64,000 nucleotides of DNA from the NCBI RefSeq assembly GCF_040412425.1, contig NC_089741.1, positions 38,711,038-38,775,037 of the forward strand. Reading direction: 5' to 3'. The notes below the pieces were generated by a model, which did no database searches, was not told where the DNA came from, and was given only the letters and a program-made list of their open reading frames with translations. Positions 22,868 to 35,250 of the stretch are shown here, piece after piece. Position numbers and translations under genes: made by a program. Source of the DNA: Macrobrachium rosenbergii (Eukaryota; Arthropoda; Malacostraca; Decapoda; Palaemonidae). Every line of letters starts with the position of its first letter. Within the stretch, counting starts at the first letter, position 1.

Positions 22868-23490
22868 AGGGGCGTTGCGTAGCGAAGTGCCAGCCAGAGA
22901 AGTCCAGAGGGAGCTTTCTCACGCTCGGCCAGCCTCGAAAGTCATGGAGGGGCGCACATCCTACTTAAAAAAATCTTCCTCCAATCAGCAGTGTAATCAC
23001 CTGTTATGCTGCAGGATGCCCATCTGAACGAAGAGGAAGAAGACCAGTGGGTGAGGGAGGAGGAGGAGGAGGACGACGACGAGAGAGGAAAAGGGAGAGA
23101 GAAAGAACTTACACATAAGAACAAAGGGGAAGACCAGTGGGTGGAGGAGGAGGAGGAGGAGGAGGAAGAGAAAGGAAGAGAGAGGAAAAGGGAGAGAGAA
23201 ATTACTTATACATACAGACATGGGGAAGAGGCAGTGGAGGAGGAGGAGGAGGAGGAGGAGGAGGAGGAGGAGGAGGGAGGAAGAGAAAGGAGGAGAGAGG
23301 GAAAGGGAGAGAGTGATAACTTATACATAAGAACAAAGAGGAAGGCCAGTGGGTGAGGGAGGAGGAGGAGGAGGAGGAGGAGGAGGAGAGAGAGGAAGAG
23401 AGAGGAAAAGAGAGAGAGAAATTACTTATACATAAATGGTTTATGCTGTTTTTAAAAATATGAGAGAGAGAGAGAGAGAAGATTACTCGA
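22490..23490. repeat. 1-kb purine-rich region with GAG composite array
   Basis: 22490-22870 is almost purely A and G on the plus strand ((GA)n, (GAG)n and imperfect mixtures). From about 23020 to 23440 a spacer containing CTTACACATAAGAACAAAGG or ACTTATACATA and GACCAGTGGGTG recurs about four times, each followed by GAG repeats. Glu/Arg-rich and Ser-rich frames are artefacts. Confidence 0.92.
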
Positions 23491-24258
23491 GAGAGAGAGA
23501 AATTACCAGTGGTTAAATATTTTCAAAACATTAAAAAACATTGGGGAAGAGAAATATTCACAAATAAATGTGGTTAAAAAAACATGCTTTTAAAAAGCAA
23601 ATCCTTGGTCTCCCCATCCTTACATTCAACCAACAACTTCCTTGAGAAAAATACTGATCCTTTTAAGATTAATCTTACATATATAAAATTTACCTTCAGA
23701 GGCCACAAACCACGACCAGTTATACAGCACCAAAGAATTCAGGGGATATATTTCTTCTAAGTGATTATAACACGGAGAAAGGCATGGCTGCAATAATCAA
23801 ACTCTCTCAGTGTAAGGAAAAGTGTGATCAGTTGGAAACGAAAGGTAGCGAGGACATTGAACTGGTTGAACCCTGGACTCGTTACTTCCAAACGTAAACG
23901 TTTAATCTTTATATATCAAACGTTCAAAATTTACGTTCACGCTATCTGCAATGACGCAACATCAGATCGTGACCTTGAGCACTGTTCTCTGCCAATCAAT
24001 TTACTAATGTCAACCCAGATATATATATATATTGGTTTTCCAGATCATTTATTTTATGGCCCCCGAAAACTCCTTTAAAAGAAATAACTTGCATTACTTG
24101 AACTTCCATCGTTTGAACTTGAACTTAACTAAGCAGCTGGAACCAAGCAGAACCTTCCACACTAGGACTCACATGGACGGAACTTTCACTCACAGTGGAC
24201 AGTTTATATCTGAGGCCAGTTCACAAGATCTCAAAAAGATCGTTTTTTAATTTTTTTT
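23491..24258. other. Anonymous sequence
   Basis: Unique-looking AT-rich DNA; weak frames at 23824-24078 and 24032-24250 show no domain. Confidence 0.5.
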
Positions 24259-24802
24259 AAGCACTAAATCTATAGCCTTCCCAATTCCAATCGTCCCCAA
24301 CAAATAGACTTTTTTAGAGCATCCAATCCTGTAGCCTTTCCTCTTCCAACCTTCCCCAACAAAGAAGTTTTTTTAGAACACTAAATCCTATAGCCTTCGC
24401 CAACAAAAGGACCTTTTTAGAGCACTAAATCCTGTAGCCTTCCCCAACAAAAGGACCTTTTTAGAGCACTAAATCCTATAGCCTTCCCCAACAAAAGGAC
24501 CTTTTTAGAGCACTAAACCCTATAGCCTTCCCCAACAAAAGGACCTCTTTAGAGCACAAAATCCTATAGCCTTCCCCAACAAAATGATCTTTTTAGAGCA
24601 CTAAATCCTATAGCCTTCCCCAACAAAAGGACCTTTTTAGGGTACTAAATCCTATAGCATTTCCACCTCCAACCTTTCCCAACAAAAAGATCTCTTTAGA
24701 GCACTAAATCCTATAGCCTTTCCCCCCTCCAACCTTCGCCAACAAACAGGCTTTTCTAGAGCACTGTATCCTATAGCCTCCCCAACCTTCCCCAACAAGC
24801 AG
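24259..24802. repeat. Minisatellite, unit about 44 bp
   Basis: About eleven units built from TTTTTAGAGCACTAAATCCT, ATAGCCTTCCCCAACAAAAG and GACC. Outer units are longer because of an extra TCCAACCTT segment. Confidence 0.93.
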
Positions 24803-25002
24803 GGATTAGTAAACGATGGCCTTCTTTTAGTTTGGTTTCTTGTGGTGTAATTTCAAACCCAGCTATGAAGGACCATTTGTCTGTTACTCTCCACATATCT
24901 ATGTGGCAAGCATCAGCATAAACCAGCATAACCCTCGGGTCTCCTAGGAGATGAATCTCTCCATGGGCAATGGTAGATAATAGTGATTATTTATTATTTG
25001 GA

Positions 25003-25148
25003 TGATGATGAAACCTATTGGTGTGGAACAAGCCCACAGGGGCCATTGACTTGACAATCAAGCTTCTAAAGAATGTGGTGTTCATTTGAAAGAAGCAACA
25101 GAAGGTAATAGGGAATGCAGAGAGAAGAGATCAATTTTTAGAAAATAA

Positions 25149-25218
<70 letters not shown>
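25003..25218 (+). repeat. AATE block followed by (AAT)n
   Basis: GATGATGAAACCTATTGGTG, GGAACAAGCCCACAGGGGCC and CAATCAAGCTTCTAAAGAAT, then AGAGAAGAGATCAATTTTTAG, and (AAT)n at about 25148-25218. Here the tract is at the 3' side of the block, not the 5' side. Confidence 0.88.
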
Positions 25219-25439
25219 TCTCCATGGCCATATACAAAGATACACAAGGTGGATACAAGAGACTATACAAAATTAAGATACATAAGATGAAAAGCAACAT
25301 GGCTTCCACTTATCTTTTCCTCTACAGAGATAAAAATAATACCTGACTCCTTGTATTCCTTTCGCTCTACAAATAGAATGAAATTAAGATTTTCATGAGC
25401 AATGATAATAGACAATACCAGTCTGTGAACTGGGTTGGT

Positions 25440-25920
25440 TTCTGGTTTGAATTATGGAGAAATTTAAGTCCGTGGGAATTATTTATACGGAAAATAGTTT
25501 AAGAATGACTGGTTATATTTTTGCCTCTTTGCCAGTCTAAAAATGTGGTTTCTTTTTTTTCTGGTTAAAATTGACGAAAAGAAATTACAGACAAAAAGGG
25601 AAATGATAATTCTTTATATAAGATTTTATTCGCACTAATACCAATGCAATCAACCTGGAAATAATAACATTAAAAGCATCTGAATTATGGAGAAATTTAA
25701 GTCAATGCGATTTTTCACGATGAAAATAAGCCAAGAATGACTGGTTATGTTGTGCTTCTTTATGAATCTAAAAATGGCTTTTTCAGGTAAAAATTGACGA
25801 AAAGAAATTACAGACAAAAAGCGAAATAATAATTCTTTACATAAGATTTTATCCGCACTAATAGCAATGCAATCAGCCTGGAAAAAATAACACTGAAAGC
25901 ACTAGAAGGATACTCTTTCT
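25440..25920 (+). repeat. Tandem duplication, unit about 230 bp
   Basis: GAATTATGGAGAAATTTAAG occurs at about 25449 and 25681; each is followed in order by AGAATGACTGGTTAT, AAAATTGACGAAAAGAAATT, AATAATTCTTTA-type text and CCTGGAAA(A/T)AATAACA. The copies differ at scattered bases. Confidence 0.9.
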
Positions 25921-26118
25921 CAAGCGCAAGGAAAAGCAATCAGAACCAGGAGAAATTATCAATAAAATCAGTGCAATTCATACCACCTAACGTTTTACCT
26001 CTTTTAAGTTTCGATCTGAAATCCCGCGACCTTCAGTAAATTGCACCAAACTGCACGAGAGCCAAGCATTAACCTAGAAGTGCAATGACCTTTTGACATC
26101 CACAAAATAATACATAAA

Positions 26119-26485
26119 CAATCGAGTTTTCTGTACAGCCGCTACAGCGTATAATCAAGGCCGCCGAAAACAGATCTCTTTCGCTGGTCTCGGTATAATG
26201 GGGTATGAGCCGCGGCTCATGAAACTTTAACCACTGCCCGTGGCGGCCTATCCTATATCGTTGCCAGAAGCACGATTATTGTTAACTTTAACCTTAAACG
26301 AAATAAAAACTACTGAGGCTAGAGGGCTGCAATTTGGTATGTTTGATGACTGGAGGGTGGATGATCAACATACTAATTTACAGCCCTCTAGCCTCAGCAG
26401 TTTTTAAGATCTGAGGGCGGACAGAATAAAGTGCGGACGGACAGACAAAGCCGGCACAACAGTTTTCTTTTACAGAAAACTAAAA
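26119..26485 (+). repeat. HPE copy 3, lacking stem 1
   Basis: It begins at CAATCGAGTTTTCTGTACAG, so the GCGCCGAAG hairpin is missing, and proceeds through stem 2, stem 3 and the TTTTACAGAAAACTAAAA end. Stem 2 has substitutions in both arms that do not compensate each other. Confidence 0.88.
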
Positions 26486-27173
26486 ATTGAAGCATTTAAA
26501 ATATCAATAATAAAATCTAAATAACAGCAAAACACACTGACCATCTCGAGATTTTGAGAAAGAAGTGAACTAGTTTTTATCGACTGATATCTATCTGCAA
26601 GATCACTCTAGTTCCTACTTTCCTCGGCACGGTATCACCGACCTTTTGGCTCGTTCCGCGTGAACGTCCACGCGAAAAGAAATAATAATAACAATAATGA
26701 CGACAGTGATAAGCGTGTACACTACAGCCTCACGACAAAAAAACGGCATCACGCAAGGGTTTACGATACACTGGCGCTGACAATAAGGCTATTTGGCAAC
26801 TTATTTGTGACGTACTTACTTACTTACTTACTTACTTCTCCTTTCCGTTGTTTTATTCCTCGGCCGCAATTACCGGCGATATTGGCAAAGAGAGGACTGC
26901 CATTGCCCAACTTTCTGACGCGGAGAGAAAGCGAGGGTCTGATTTCAGAAAGATTCGATGCGGGATGACGTGCTTATGAAATATACTGAGTGCTGTACCG
27001 AATTCTGTAACGTGACGTAATACTCAGGTTTCATTCTTGTTTTTTCCGTGAAATGTTGACCTAGATGTTGCACGGTACCTGATGCCTTTTTCTAGCCCAG
27101 GCCCGGTGATTATTGGTTGTATATGTTAGTGTAAGGGGCGATAACTGAGGCGACTTGAAGTCATCTGGAAATT

Positions 27174-27175
<2 letters not shown>
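26486..27175. other. Anonymous sequence with short (ACTT)n
   Basis: (ACTT)n lies at about 26811-26837. No gene supported; the plus frame 26660-26968 reads through this repeat and shows no domain. Confidence 0.5.
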
Positions 27176-27209
<34 letters not shown>

Positions 27210-27333
27210 GAGAGAGAGAGTGCAGCATTTCATTCATAGAATCTTGTTGAGGTTAATTCATATATAGATACATATGTATATATACATATATATAGTGTAT
27301 ATATATGATATATATATATGAAGAAAGAAGAAA

Positions 27334-27424
<91 letters not shown>
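27176..27424. repeat. (GA)n and (AT)n
   Basis: GA at about 27176-27207, mixed TATA/CATA DNA, then about 90 bp of pure AT at 27335-27424. Confidence 0.95.
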
Positions 27425-27428
<4 letters not shown>

Positions 27429-27679
27429 AAACTTCCTTAGATACATCAAGCAATAGGAAATTCTCACAAACGTTTTCCAAAAAAATACACACAAATGACT
27501 TTTTATGAAACAACAAAAAGAAAGCTGACATTCTCACGTATTTTTGGCAAAAAAAAAAAAAAAATCGACCAAACAATTTCCTTGTGACAACGGTGGCTTG
27601 AACATTCCTGTTGCATAAAAAGAAGTAGAAATAAAAGGGTTCTTGCTTTCTCATTTAATAATTTAATATTTAATAATTT

Positions 27680-27836
27680 GTTAAATTATTATTTCTTTTC
27701 TAATAACTGATCTCTTCTTTCTGTATTTCCTATTACCTTCTGTTGCTACTTTCTAATGAGCAATACATTCTTTGGAAGCTTAGACTTCAAGTCAGTAGCC
27801 CTGTGTGCTTGTTCCATATGAACAGAGGTTTATCTT

Positions 27837-27912
<76 letters not shown>

Positions 27913-27982
27913 TTCTTTGGAAGCTTGAATTTCAAGTCAATTGTCCCGTATGCTTGTTCCGTATGAATAGAGGTTCATCTTT

Positions 27983-28039
<57 letters not shown>

Positions 28040-28115
28040 TTCTTTGGAAGCTCGAATTTCAAGTCAATGACCCCTGTGAACTTGTTCCATACGAACTGGT
28101 TTCATCTCCTGAATA
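27680..28115 (-). repeat. AATE block amplified three times with (AAT)n
   Basis: A longer AATE copy (27680-27840, minus) is followed by (AAT)n, a partial AATE (27913-27986), (AAT)n and another partial AATE (28040-28115). Each partial copy contains TATTCTTTGGAAGCT, CAAGTCA and CTTGTTCC. The unit of tract plus half block, about 130-145 bp, has been tandemly copied. Confidence 0.88.
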
Positions 28116-28792
28116 AAAACACTAATAAGTAGCCTTTGCTAATGAAAATATAATCACCTTTTGATTATACGCCAGAGTAGAGTAATTATACGAAATTATA
28201 TAAGAACGTGATTAACACTCCAAGGAGGAATCTTCAGATTAATCAGGAACGAGACAGACATACTGAATGCTGAAGATCTACATAACAGGTTTGAAACGGT
28301 GATTGCAGTGATGTGGGGGAGACTGGTGCGAGCGGCAGTGAGCTTTAGTGAGGACAGTGTGTCAGTGGAATTAAAGAATGAATTGACTGAGAACTTTCAT
28401 ATACGTGCGTGTGTGTGTGTGTGACGGATATAGTTACCCGAGATGTTTGGTTAACCAACTCTGTGACTTGACCAGATTACTGCATACTGCTTGCAATGAT
28501 ATTATGTCGCTGGGATTTACCAAATAATTATGGGCTTATCTGAGAGCTGATAAACTACAGGCAGCCATGTTTGTTCGTAATTGCACTAAGGTAAAACCAC
28601 GAGCTAAGGTCTTTATAAAGGATAAGTATACACACATACACACACAAATACATAATATGTATGCATGTATACATGGATGTGAACATAAGTTATGCGTTCC
28701 CAGAGAAAACTTCAAACCAAACCAAATTTCTGAAAATCTTAAATCTCTCCTGAGACAACTGATTTTGCTTTGCTAAATTCCTGTTTAGAAGA
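28116..28792. other. Anonymous sequence
   Basis: A frame without ATG is open from 28208 to 28423 on plus and ends in a short (GT)n run. No family is recognised. No gene called. Confidence 0.45.
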
Positions 28793-28930
28793 AAAGAAGA
28801 AGAAGAAGAAGAAGAAGAAGAAGAAGAAGAAGAAGAAGAAGAAGAAGAAGAAGAAGAAGAAGAAGAGGAGGAGGAGGAAAAGAAGAAGAAGAAGAAGAAT
28901 GAGCAGGAGGAGGAGGAGGAGGAGGAGGCC
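28793..28930. repeat. (GAA)n/(GAG)n purine tract
   Basis: AAG repeats to about 28863, then GAG, AAG and again GAG repeats. Confidence 0.95.
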
Positions 28931-29511
28931 TTATGTCAACTGATTGTCAAACCACACCTTCTGATACAACCCTTCCCCCTCGCTCTAATTTCTATTTTTT
29001 TCCCCAACTCGGTGGTGGACTGTCCCTTAATCCATAGAAAGTATCCGATCTCCTCCCCCCTTCTCTTGACAACAAAGCCACTTTCAATTTCAAAATACGT
29101 TGGTTTACGCTCTTCATTAAATGCACTCCGTTATCCAAAGCCTTTCCTTTTCTATATTTACTGCAACAAAAATTTAACCATTTGGAAAAATCGCGCAGTT
29201 TAGTACTCTATCCATAATTCATCTTAACATGATTCATTCTTCATTCATTTAACTGTACTTAAATATTCAGTTAATTTTATATTAAGTTCAAGATTTTAAT
29301 TTCTTACTTCTGGCACAGCTGAACTCCAGCAAAACTCACGTGGTACTGAGTTTTCTCCAAATATTATTTCTTTACTGACTCTCAGTTGATAGCATTATAT
29401 ATAGTATATATACATAAATATATATGTAAATATATATACATAAATATACATATCTATACATACATAAATATATATATATATATATGTATGTAATAATTTA
29501 ATATGTGTATG

Positions 29512-29563
<52 letters not shown>

Positions 29564-29735
29564 GCGCATGTATGTATACAAGATATGAAAATTATTCCGT
29601 AATCGTCATCATACGTAAAGTACCGTATTTATATCGAACAAACCGAAAGGGTAATTAGCTAGGCGTCCATTGTCTACTTGTTCAGCTTTTCATTTAACTC
29701 TTATCCATACTGCATAAGAAAGTAACCATAAACTG

Positions 29736-29737
<2 letters not shown>
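28931..29737. other. Anonymous AT-rich sequence with (AT)n
   Basis: Unique DNA, then TATA/CATA-rich text from 29390 with a pure AT tract at about 29515-29553. No gene. Confidence 0.6.

Positions 29738-29808
<71 letters not shown>
29738..29808. repeat. (CT)n microsatellite
   Basis: A perfect CT tract of about 70 bp. Confidence 0.95.
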
Positions 29809-29810
<2 letters not shown>

Positions 29811-30170
29811 GTAAAGCCAGCAGACGAGTACATTCAAATTCCCCTTTATCGATCCATAAGTCTTATCAACCTTGAAACCTCGTGACGTGTACTGTAGGGC
29901 AGTACCATCTCTAGGGCACACAGCTGTGTATGTGTGTGTGGCACTATGGCACTGGAAGCCTTCGGGGGGAGGGGAGGGAGAGGGGAGTGCCACGCAATTT
30001 CAGCTGGAACCCTGCACTGCAAGTTAATAATGCCCCTAAGTGAAAGTTTCGTAAGAGGGTCCTCTATGGCGATATTGAACGGCTACCGTTGCTCTGAATA
30101 GTAATGACAATTGACGGATCGCCTACAGCTAGGTGGCATTCCGTCCGCTTTCGTACCTTGTGCCCTGGTG
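29809..30170. other. Anonymous sequence
   Basis: No gene or recognised repeat. Confidence 0.5.
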
Positions 30171-30850
30171 CCCTGATTTTGGGGATTTTTAAAGTGTTAT
30201 GACCAGGAACTCTGCAGCTACTTGAAAGGAGTCAACAAATTAATTCATAATGTTTCTGATTTTTGGGATTTTTTGAAATGTCGTGCCCAGGAACTCTGCA
30301 GTTACTTGAAAGGAGTCAACCAATTAATTCACAATGTTTCTGATTTTTGGGATTTTTTGAAATGTCGTGCCCAGGAACTCTGCAGTTACTTGAAAGGAGT
30401 CAAGCGTAAATTCGTAATTTTTCTAATTTTGGGGATTTTTTGCAGTCATGCCCAGCAACTCTGCAGTTACTTGAAAGGGGTCAAACACTAAATTCGTAAT
30501 TTTTCTAATTTTGGGGATTTTTTGCAGTCATGACCAGGAACTCTGCAGTAACTTCAAAGGAGTCTAGTACTTAATTCACAATTTTTCTGATTTTTGGAAT
30601 TTTTTGAAGTGTCATGCCCAGCAATTCTGCAGTTACTTGAAAGGAGTCTAGTACTGAATTTTCAAATTTTCTGTTTCAAAAGAATACATTCTTTTCAGAG
30701 CAGGATAACCCACCATATTTTTTCCTACTCTAAATCAGACTGCTTGACCTTCAAGCACATAATTCTTAATTTTTCTTTTTCAAATGTATTCTTTCAAAAG
30801 TAGGATAACCTACCATCTTTTTTGTTACTCCAAATCAAATTACTTTACCT
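30171..30850 (+). repeat. Minisatellite, unit about 82 bp, with diverged tail
   Basis: Six units with AGGAACTCTGCAGTTACTTG, AAAGGAGTCAA and TGATTTTTGGGATTTTTTG run to about 30660. Two further units of about 100 bp with AGGATAACC(C/T)ACCAT follow. The plus frame at 30222-30491 is open across four units because units are near multiples of three. Confidence 0.9.
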
Positions 30851-30853
30851 AAT

Positions 30854-31270
30854 TTTTAGTTTTCTGTAAAAGAAAGCTATTGTGTCGGCTTTGTCTGTCC
30901 GTCCGCACTTTATTCTGTCCGCATTTTTTCTCTCCGCCCTCAGATCTTAAAAACTACTGAGGCTAGAGGGCTGCAAATTGGCATGTTGATCATCCACCCT
31001 CCAATCATCAAACATGTCAAATTACAGCCCTCTAGCCTCAGTAATTTTTTTTTTATTTAAGGTTAGTAGTTAGACATAATCGTGCTTCTGGCAACTACAT
31101 AGGATAGGCCACCACCGTGCCGTGGTTAAAGTTTCATGGGCCGCGGCTCATACAGCATTATACCGAGACCACCTAAAGAGAGAGGAATTTTCGGTGGCCG
31201 TGATTATAGGCTGTAGCGGCTGTACAAAAAACTCGATTGCGTCGAAGAAACATCGGTGCATTTTTTATTG
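30854..31270 (-). repeat. HPE copy 4
   Basis: Reverse orientation, beginning TTTTAGTTTTCTGTAAAAG and ending after GCGTCGAAGAAACATCGGTGC. All three stems are recognisable; stem 1 is mutated. Confidence 0.9.
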
Positions 31271-31443
31271 TTGTACTTTATGCTTGATACTTCAAACGCC
31301 TAAAAATTTCACAGACAAATACAAACGTTTAAAATGACTTTCAACAAATGTGTTCAAGAGTAACTGGACTACTGAGCATTACCTCAGCGGGCTTTTCAAA
31401 ATCACAGGAAAACGGACATAAGCGATGGAAGAGCTAGTCGACC

Positions 31444-31498
<55 letters not shown>

Positions 31499-31850
31499 TT
31501 CCAAAGCCTATCTTTAATGAAAAGGAAATATAAGTAAATTTTGCACATAATCCTAGACATTGCTACTCAGCATATACAAATAAGCAAAGCGAGTACTGTA
31601 AGCATCCGACACGTCACTTACAATTGCTCTACGCTACGAGCAGCTGCATATACAAAATATTCCAATAAAAGAAAATCCCCACAAATGCATAATTCGTCCG
31701 CTGAATTACTTTCCCTCAAGTCAATCTTGAGTTCAACTCATAAGAAATACCAACTTCACAAACACCTCACATGCGATGTTACAAAACATACTAACCACAT
31801 TTTTTTTTTAGGGGGGCGGGGTGATTCTAAGGGGAGGTGAGATAGAAATT

Positions 31851-31854
<4 letters not shown>
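31271..31854. other. Anonymous sequence with (GA)n
   Basis: GA tract at 31447-31494, otherwise no gene or recognised repeat. Confidence 0.6.

Positions 31855-31894
<40 letters not shown>
31855..31894. repeat. (GA)n microsatellite
   Basis: A perfect GA tract of about 40 bp. The 165 bp after it hold nothing recognised. Confidence 0.95.
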
Positions 31895-31897
<3 letters not shown>

Positions 31898-32059
31898 CAC
31901 TGGACGACCACAATGGCGATCAACGCCACATGTGCGGAACTCCAATTGCATGTTTAACCCTCTCCTCCCCCCCCTCCACACAACATTCCTACTCCCCGAA
32001 ACACAATAACCCACTTCGCTTCATACTCCTTACAATATGCAGGCTCATGCGGTGTGTAA

Positions 32060-32801
32060 TGGAATTTCAGCGGGGAATTTCAGCAGGGAATCTCAACAAG
32101 AGATTACAATTTCAACAAGGGATTTCAGAACAGAATTTCAGTATGATATTTCAGCAGGGAATTTCAATAAGGAATTGTGGGTCGGAATTTCATCAGTGAA
32201 TTTCAAGCAGGGAATTTCGAGCATGGAATTTCATCACGGAATTTCAAGCAGGGAATTTCAACACAGAATTTCAGCTGGGAATTTCAAGCAGGAAATTTCA
32301 GCAGGAAATTTCAAGCGGGGAACTCTAGCAGGAAATATCAGCAAAGGGAATTTCAGCAAGGAATTTAAGCACGGAACTTCAGCAGGGAACTGCAAGCAAG
32401 GACTTTGAAGCATGGAATTTCAAGCAATGAATTTCACCAGGGAATTTCAAGCAGGGAATTTTACCAGGGAATTTTAAGTGTAGAGAATTTCGCAGGGAAT
32501 TTCAAGCAAAGAATTTCAGTAGGGAATTTCAGCAGGGAATTTCCGCATGAAATTTCAGCCTGAAATATCAGTAGAGGGAATTTCAGCACCGAATTTCATG
32601 CAAGGAATTTCAGAACAGACTTTTAACAGGAAATTTCAGCATGAAATTTCAAGCACGGAATTTCAAAGAGGGAATTTTAGCAGGGAATTCCAAAAATTTC
32701 AGCACAGTGAATTTCAGTAGGGAATTTCAAGCATGGAATTCCAACAAGGAATTGCAACAGAGGAATTTTAGCCAGGAATTTCAACAAGGAATTGCAGCTG
32801 G
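32060..32801 (+). repeat. Short-unit minisatellite (GGAATTTCAGCAG type)
   Basis: About 45 copies of a 13-17 bp unit, GGAATTTCA(A)GCAG with variations, fill 740 bp. Unit length and sequence drift throughout, so the array is old or error-prone. Open frames (Gly-Asn-Phe-rich) in three plus frames reflect the periodicity. Confidence 0.93.
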
Positions 32802-33211
32802 GGCGCGCTTAACCTCAAACCCCGCCATTTCCCGGCTCCACAGAGCAATACATGACAGGCTCAGATATCACACACAACAACACGGCGTTATGGCGAATCA
32901 CCCCCAAAGTAACTAATGCTCGCGAGGTGGCTTATTTATCGCAGTGCCGTTTGCTTGCAGGCAAAGGGGAGGTGACTTCCGGTCCTTCATCGCTGCAAAA
33001 CACGCAACCGAAGAGATAAGTCTTCGCTCCTCATAGCCTATTTGGGATCGCCGTATTCATCATCCGCAGGACAGGAAGTTATTTGTTTTGTCCGGAGTTA
33101 CGCGAACATTGCACGAGAAGCTTGACAGTTTCCGGTGTCAAGTTCCTAGGAGGATGTCAAGTGGAAATCTTGCATTAGCGTTAAATAACTTTAAGTCTCT
33201 TTAAAGTATAC
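32802..33211. other. Anonymous sequence
   Basis: Somewhat GC-richer unique DNA with no supported gene. Confidence 0.5.
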
Positions 33212-33505
33212 ATATACAATTTAGGCCGAAGGTCAAGCACTGGGACCTATGAGGTCATTCAGCGCTGAGAGGAAAATTGAGATTCAAAGGTTACACAGGT
33301 TTAACAGCAGGAAAACCTCGCAGTTGCACTATGAAACAATTGTTAGAGAGGGTGGAAAATAAGATGGAAGAAAGAATATGAATGGAGGTACAGTAAATGA
33401 AATGAAAGGGGTTGCAGCTGGGGGCCGAAGGCACGCTGCAAAGAACCTCAAGTAATGCCTACAGTGCACCGCGTTGAGGTGCACTGACGGCACTAACCCG
33501 TACGA
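33212..33505 (+). repeat. CTGGGACC element, near full length
   Basis: GGTCAAGCACTGGGACCTAT, GGAGGTACAGTAAATGAAAT, GGGGCCGAAGGCACGCTGC and GAGGTGCACTGACGGCACTA occur in family order. Confidence 0.92.
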
Positions 33506-33808
33506 GATAAGTATCTTTAAATAAAAATGCTAAGTAACTTCTCAGTGCCATTGCATAGTTAATTACGCTTCTGGCCTGCTTTTTAAAGCTGATTTCGTTA
33601 GGGTGGGCCAACCAGGGCCAGCTGAAGACCTGCATTTAAGGAAGTCACTAGATAAAAAAAAAAAACACTGAGGTTCAGACAAGATATACCCACCAGATAG
33701 CCTCTTAGAAAAGGGTGGTTCACAAGAGATTGAGAATACAGAATGAGGAACAGAATTCCCAAGTTTGACAGAAAGACATCACCAGAGATTACAACAACAC
33801 CACTAACT
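33506..33808. other. Anonymous sequence
   Basis: No gene. The frames here have no domain. Confidence 0.5.
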
Positions 33809-33860
33809 AACAAGTACAAAATCTTCGGCGCAATCGAGTTTCCTGTACAGCATATAATCA
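33809..33860 (+). repeat. HPE 5' fragment
   Basis: AACAAGTACAAAATCTTCGG then CGCAATCGAGTTTCCTGTAC and CATATAATCA: the first 50 bp of HPE, ending abruptly inside the 5' region. Confidence 0.8.
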
Positions 33861-34095
33861 CGTGGAATGCGCATGCGCTATTCCTCGACGAGCAAGGATA
33901 CATTGCTTACAGTCCTTCACTAAAGTGTATTGCAAACACTCAAGGAGACACTGGTGTCTAGGGATGTTGACCTCGACTGAAATAAGTGTTTGAATGTTAT
34001 ATAAAATAAAGGCCATTGCATTTATACTAGAAAAATGTTTAAGAGTATTTTAACAACGCCCTGAAAACTAATACATAAATTCTGGTGACACTCTT

Positions 34096-34484
34096 CAGCG
34101 TATAATCAAGGCCACCGAAAATAGATCTATCTTTCGGTGGTCACGAAATAATGCTTATGAGCCGAGGCCCATGAAATTTTTACCACGGCCTGGTGGTGGC
34201 CTGGTCTATATCGTTGCCAGATGCACGATTGTGGCTAACTTTAACCTTAAATCAAATAAAAACTACTGAGAAGGCTAGAGGGTTGCAATTTGGTATGTTT
34301 GATGATTGGAGGGTGGATGATCAACATACCAAGTTGCAGCCCTTTAACCTCAGTAGTTTTTAAGATCTGAGGGCGGGGCAGGAAAGTGCAGACAGAAAAA
34401 AGTGTGGACAGAAAAACTGCGGACAGAATAAAGTGCAGACGGACAGAAAAAGCCGGCGCAACAGTTTTCTTTTACAGAAAACTT
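34096..34484 (+). repeat. HPE copy 5, lacking stem 1 and 5' terminus
   Basis: It starts at CAGCGTATAATCAAGGCCAC, with stem 2, stem 3, an expanded GGACAGAAAAA-type run and the TTTTACAGAAAACTTAAA end. The missing 5' end resembles the 33809-33860 fragment, 236 bp away, which may be its displaced part. Confidence 0.88.
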
Positions 34485-35033
34485 AAACTGAAATAAGCGT
34501 TCTGAGTGTGTGACAAGTGATCACAGGTCATACTTAGGAGCGAGTTGCAATTGACAGAGCATGCAATTCCATGAACACGTAATAATAGTAAGTGGTAAAA
34601 TTCAAGGTAACAAAAAATTGATTCCTGAAAGAAAAAATAATTTTCTTAAAACAACGAAATATGAAAAAGTCTGGATTATACGAACTGTCAGGAATTACTT
34701 GGATAACGTTATTCAATTCTAAAAGGGCATTACAAGTATTAAAGGTCTTCCAATAAGACTACTGACTGTCAGGAAAATCTGTAAGATTTGACTGAGGGTG
34801 TCTTTACAACAAAGGCTTAAAGACCAACACTTAGCAGCCTTAGAGAACACAGTAAAAATTAAAGTGATGTACAACGATTGTTCTTTGAAACAGATACAGT
34901 ATTATGTAATAAGTTCTAGACAGCACTTGGGAACCATTTCGAAATCATTCATCTTTATGTGTTTGTATATATATATAAATACATACATACATACATTTAT
35001 ACATATATATATATGTATATATTATATATATGC

Positions 35034-35094
<61 letters not shown>

Positions 35095-35097
35095 TAT
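34485..35097. other. Anonymous sequence ending in AT-rich repeats
   Basis: TATA/CATA-rich text from about 34965, (AT)n at about 35034-35095. No gene. Confidence 0.55.
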
Positions 35098-35250
35098 AAT
35101 TATTCAGAAGATAAACCCTTTTCATTTAGAACAAGCCTACAGGGGCCACCGACTAGAAATTCAGGCTTCCAAAGAATACAGTATTAATCGGAAAGAAATT
35201 ACAGAAAATAATAGGAAATACAAAGAGGAAGAAAAATACAGAAATACAGA
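35098..35250 (+). repeat. AATE block, diverged
   Basis: AGAACAAGCCTACAGGGGCC and AAATTCAGGCTTCCAAAGAAT identify it. It is bordered by AT-rich tracts in place of a perfect (AAT)n. Confidence 0.8.

Noticed and set aside
24259..24802. CRISPR-like regular repeats (also at 9258-9696 and 6040-8540)
   Set aside because: No unique spacers between constant repeats and no cas genes; these are tandem minisatellites in animal DNA.
28208..28423. Open stretch resembling a retroelement fragment
   Set aside because: No ATG near its start and no recognisable motif.
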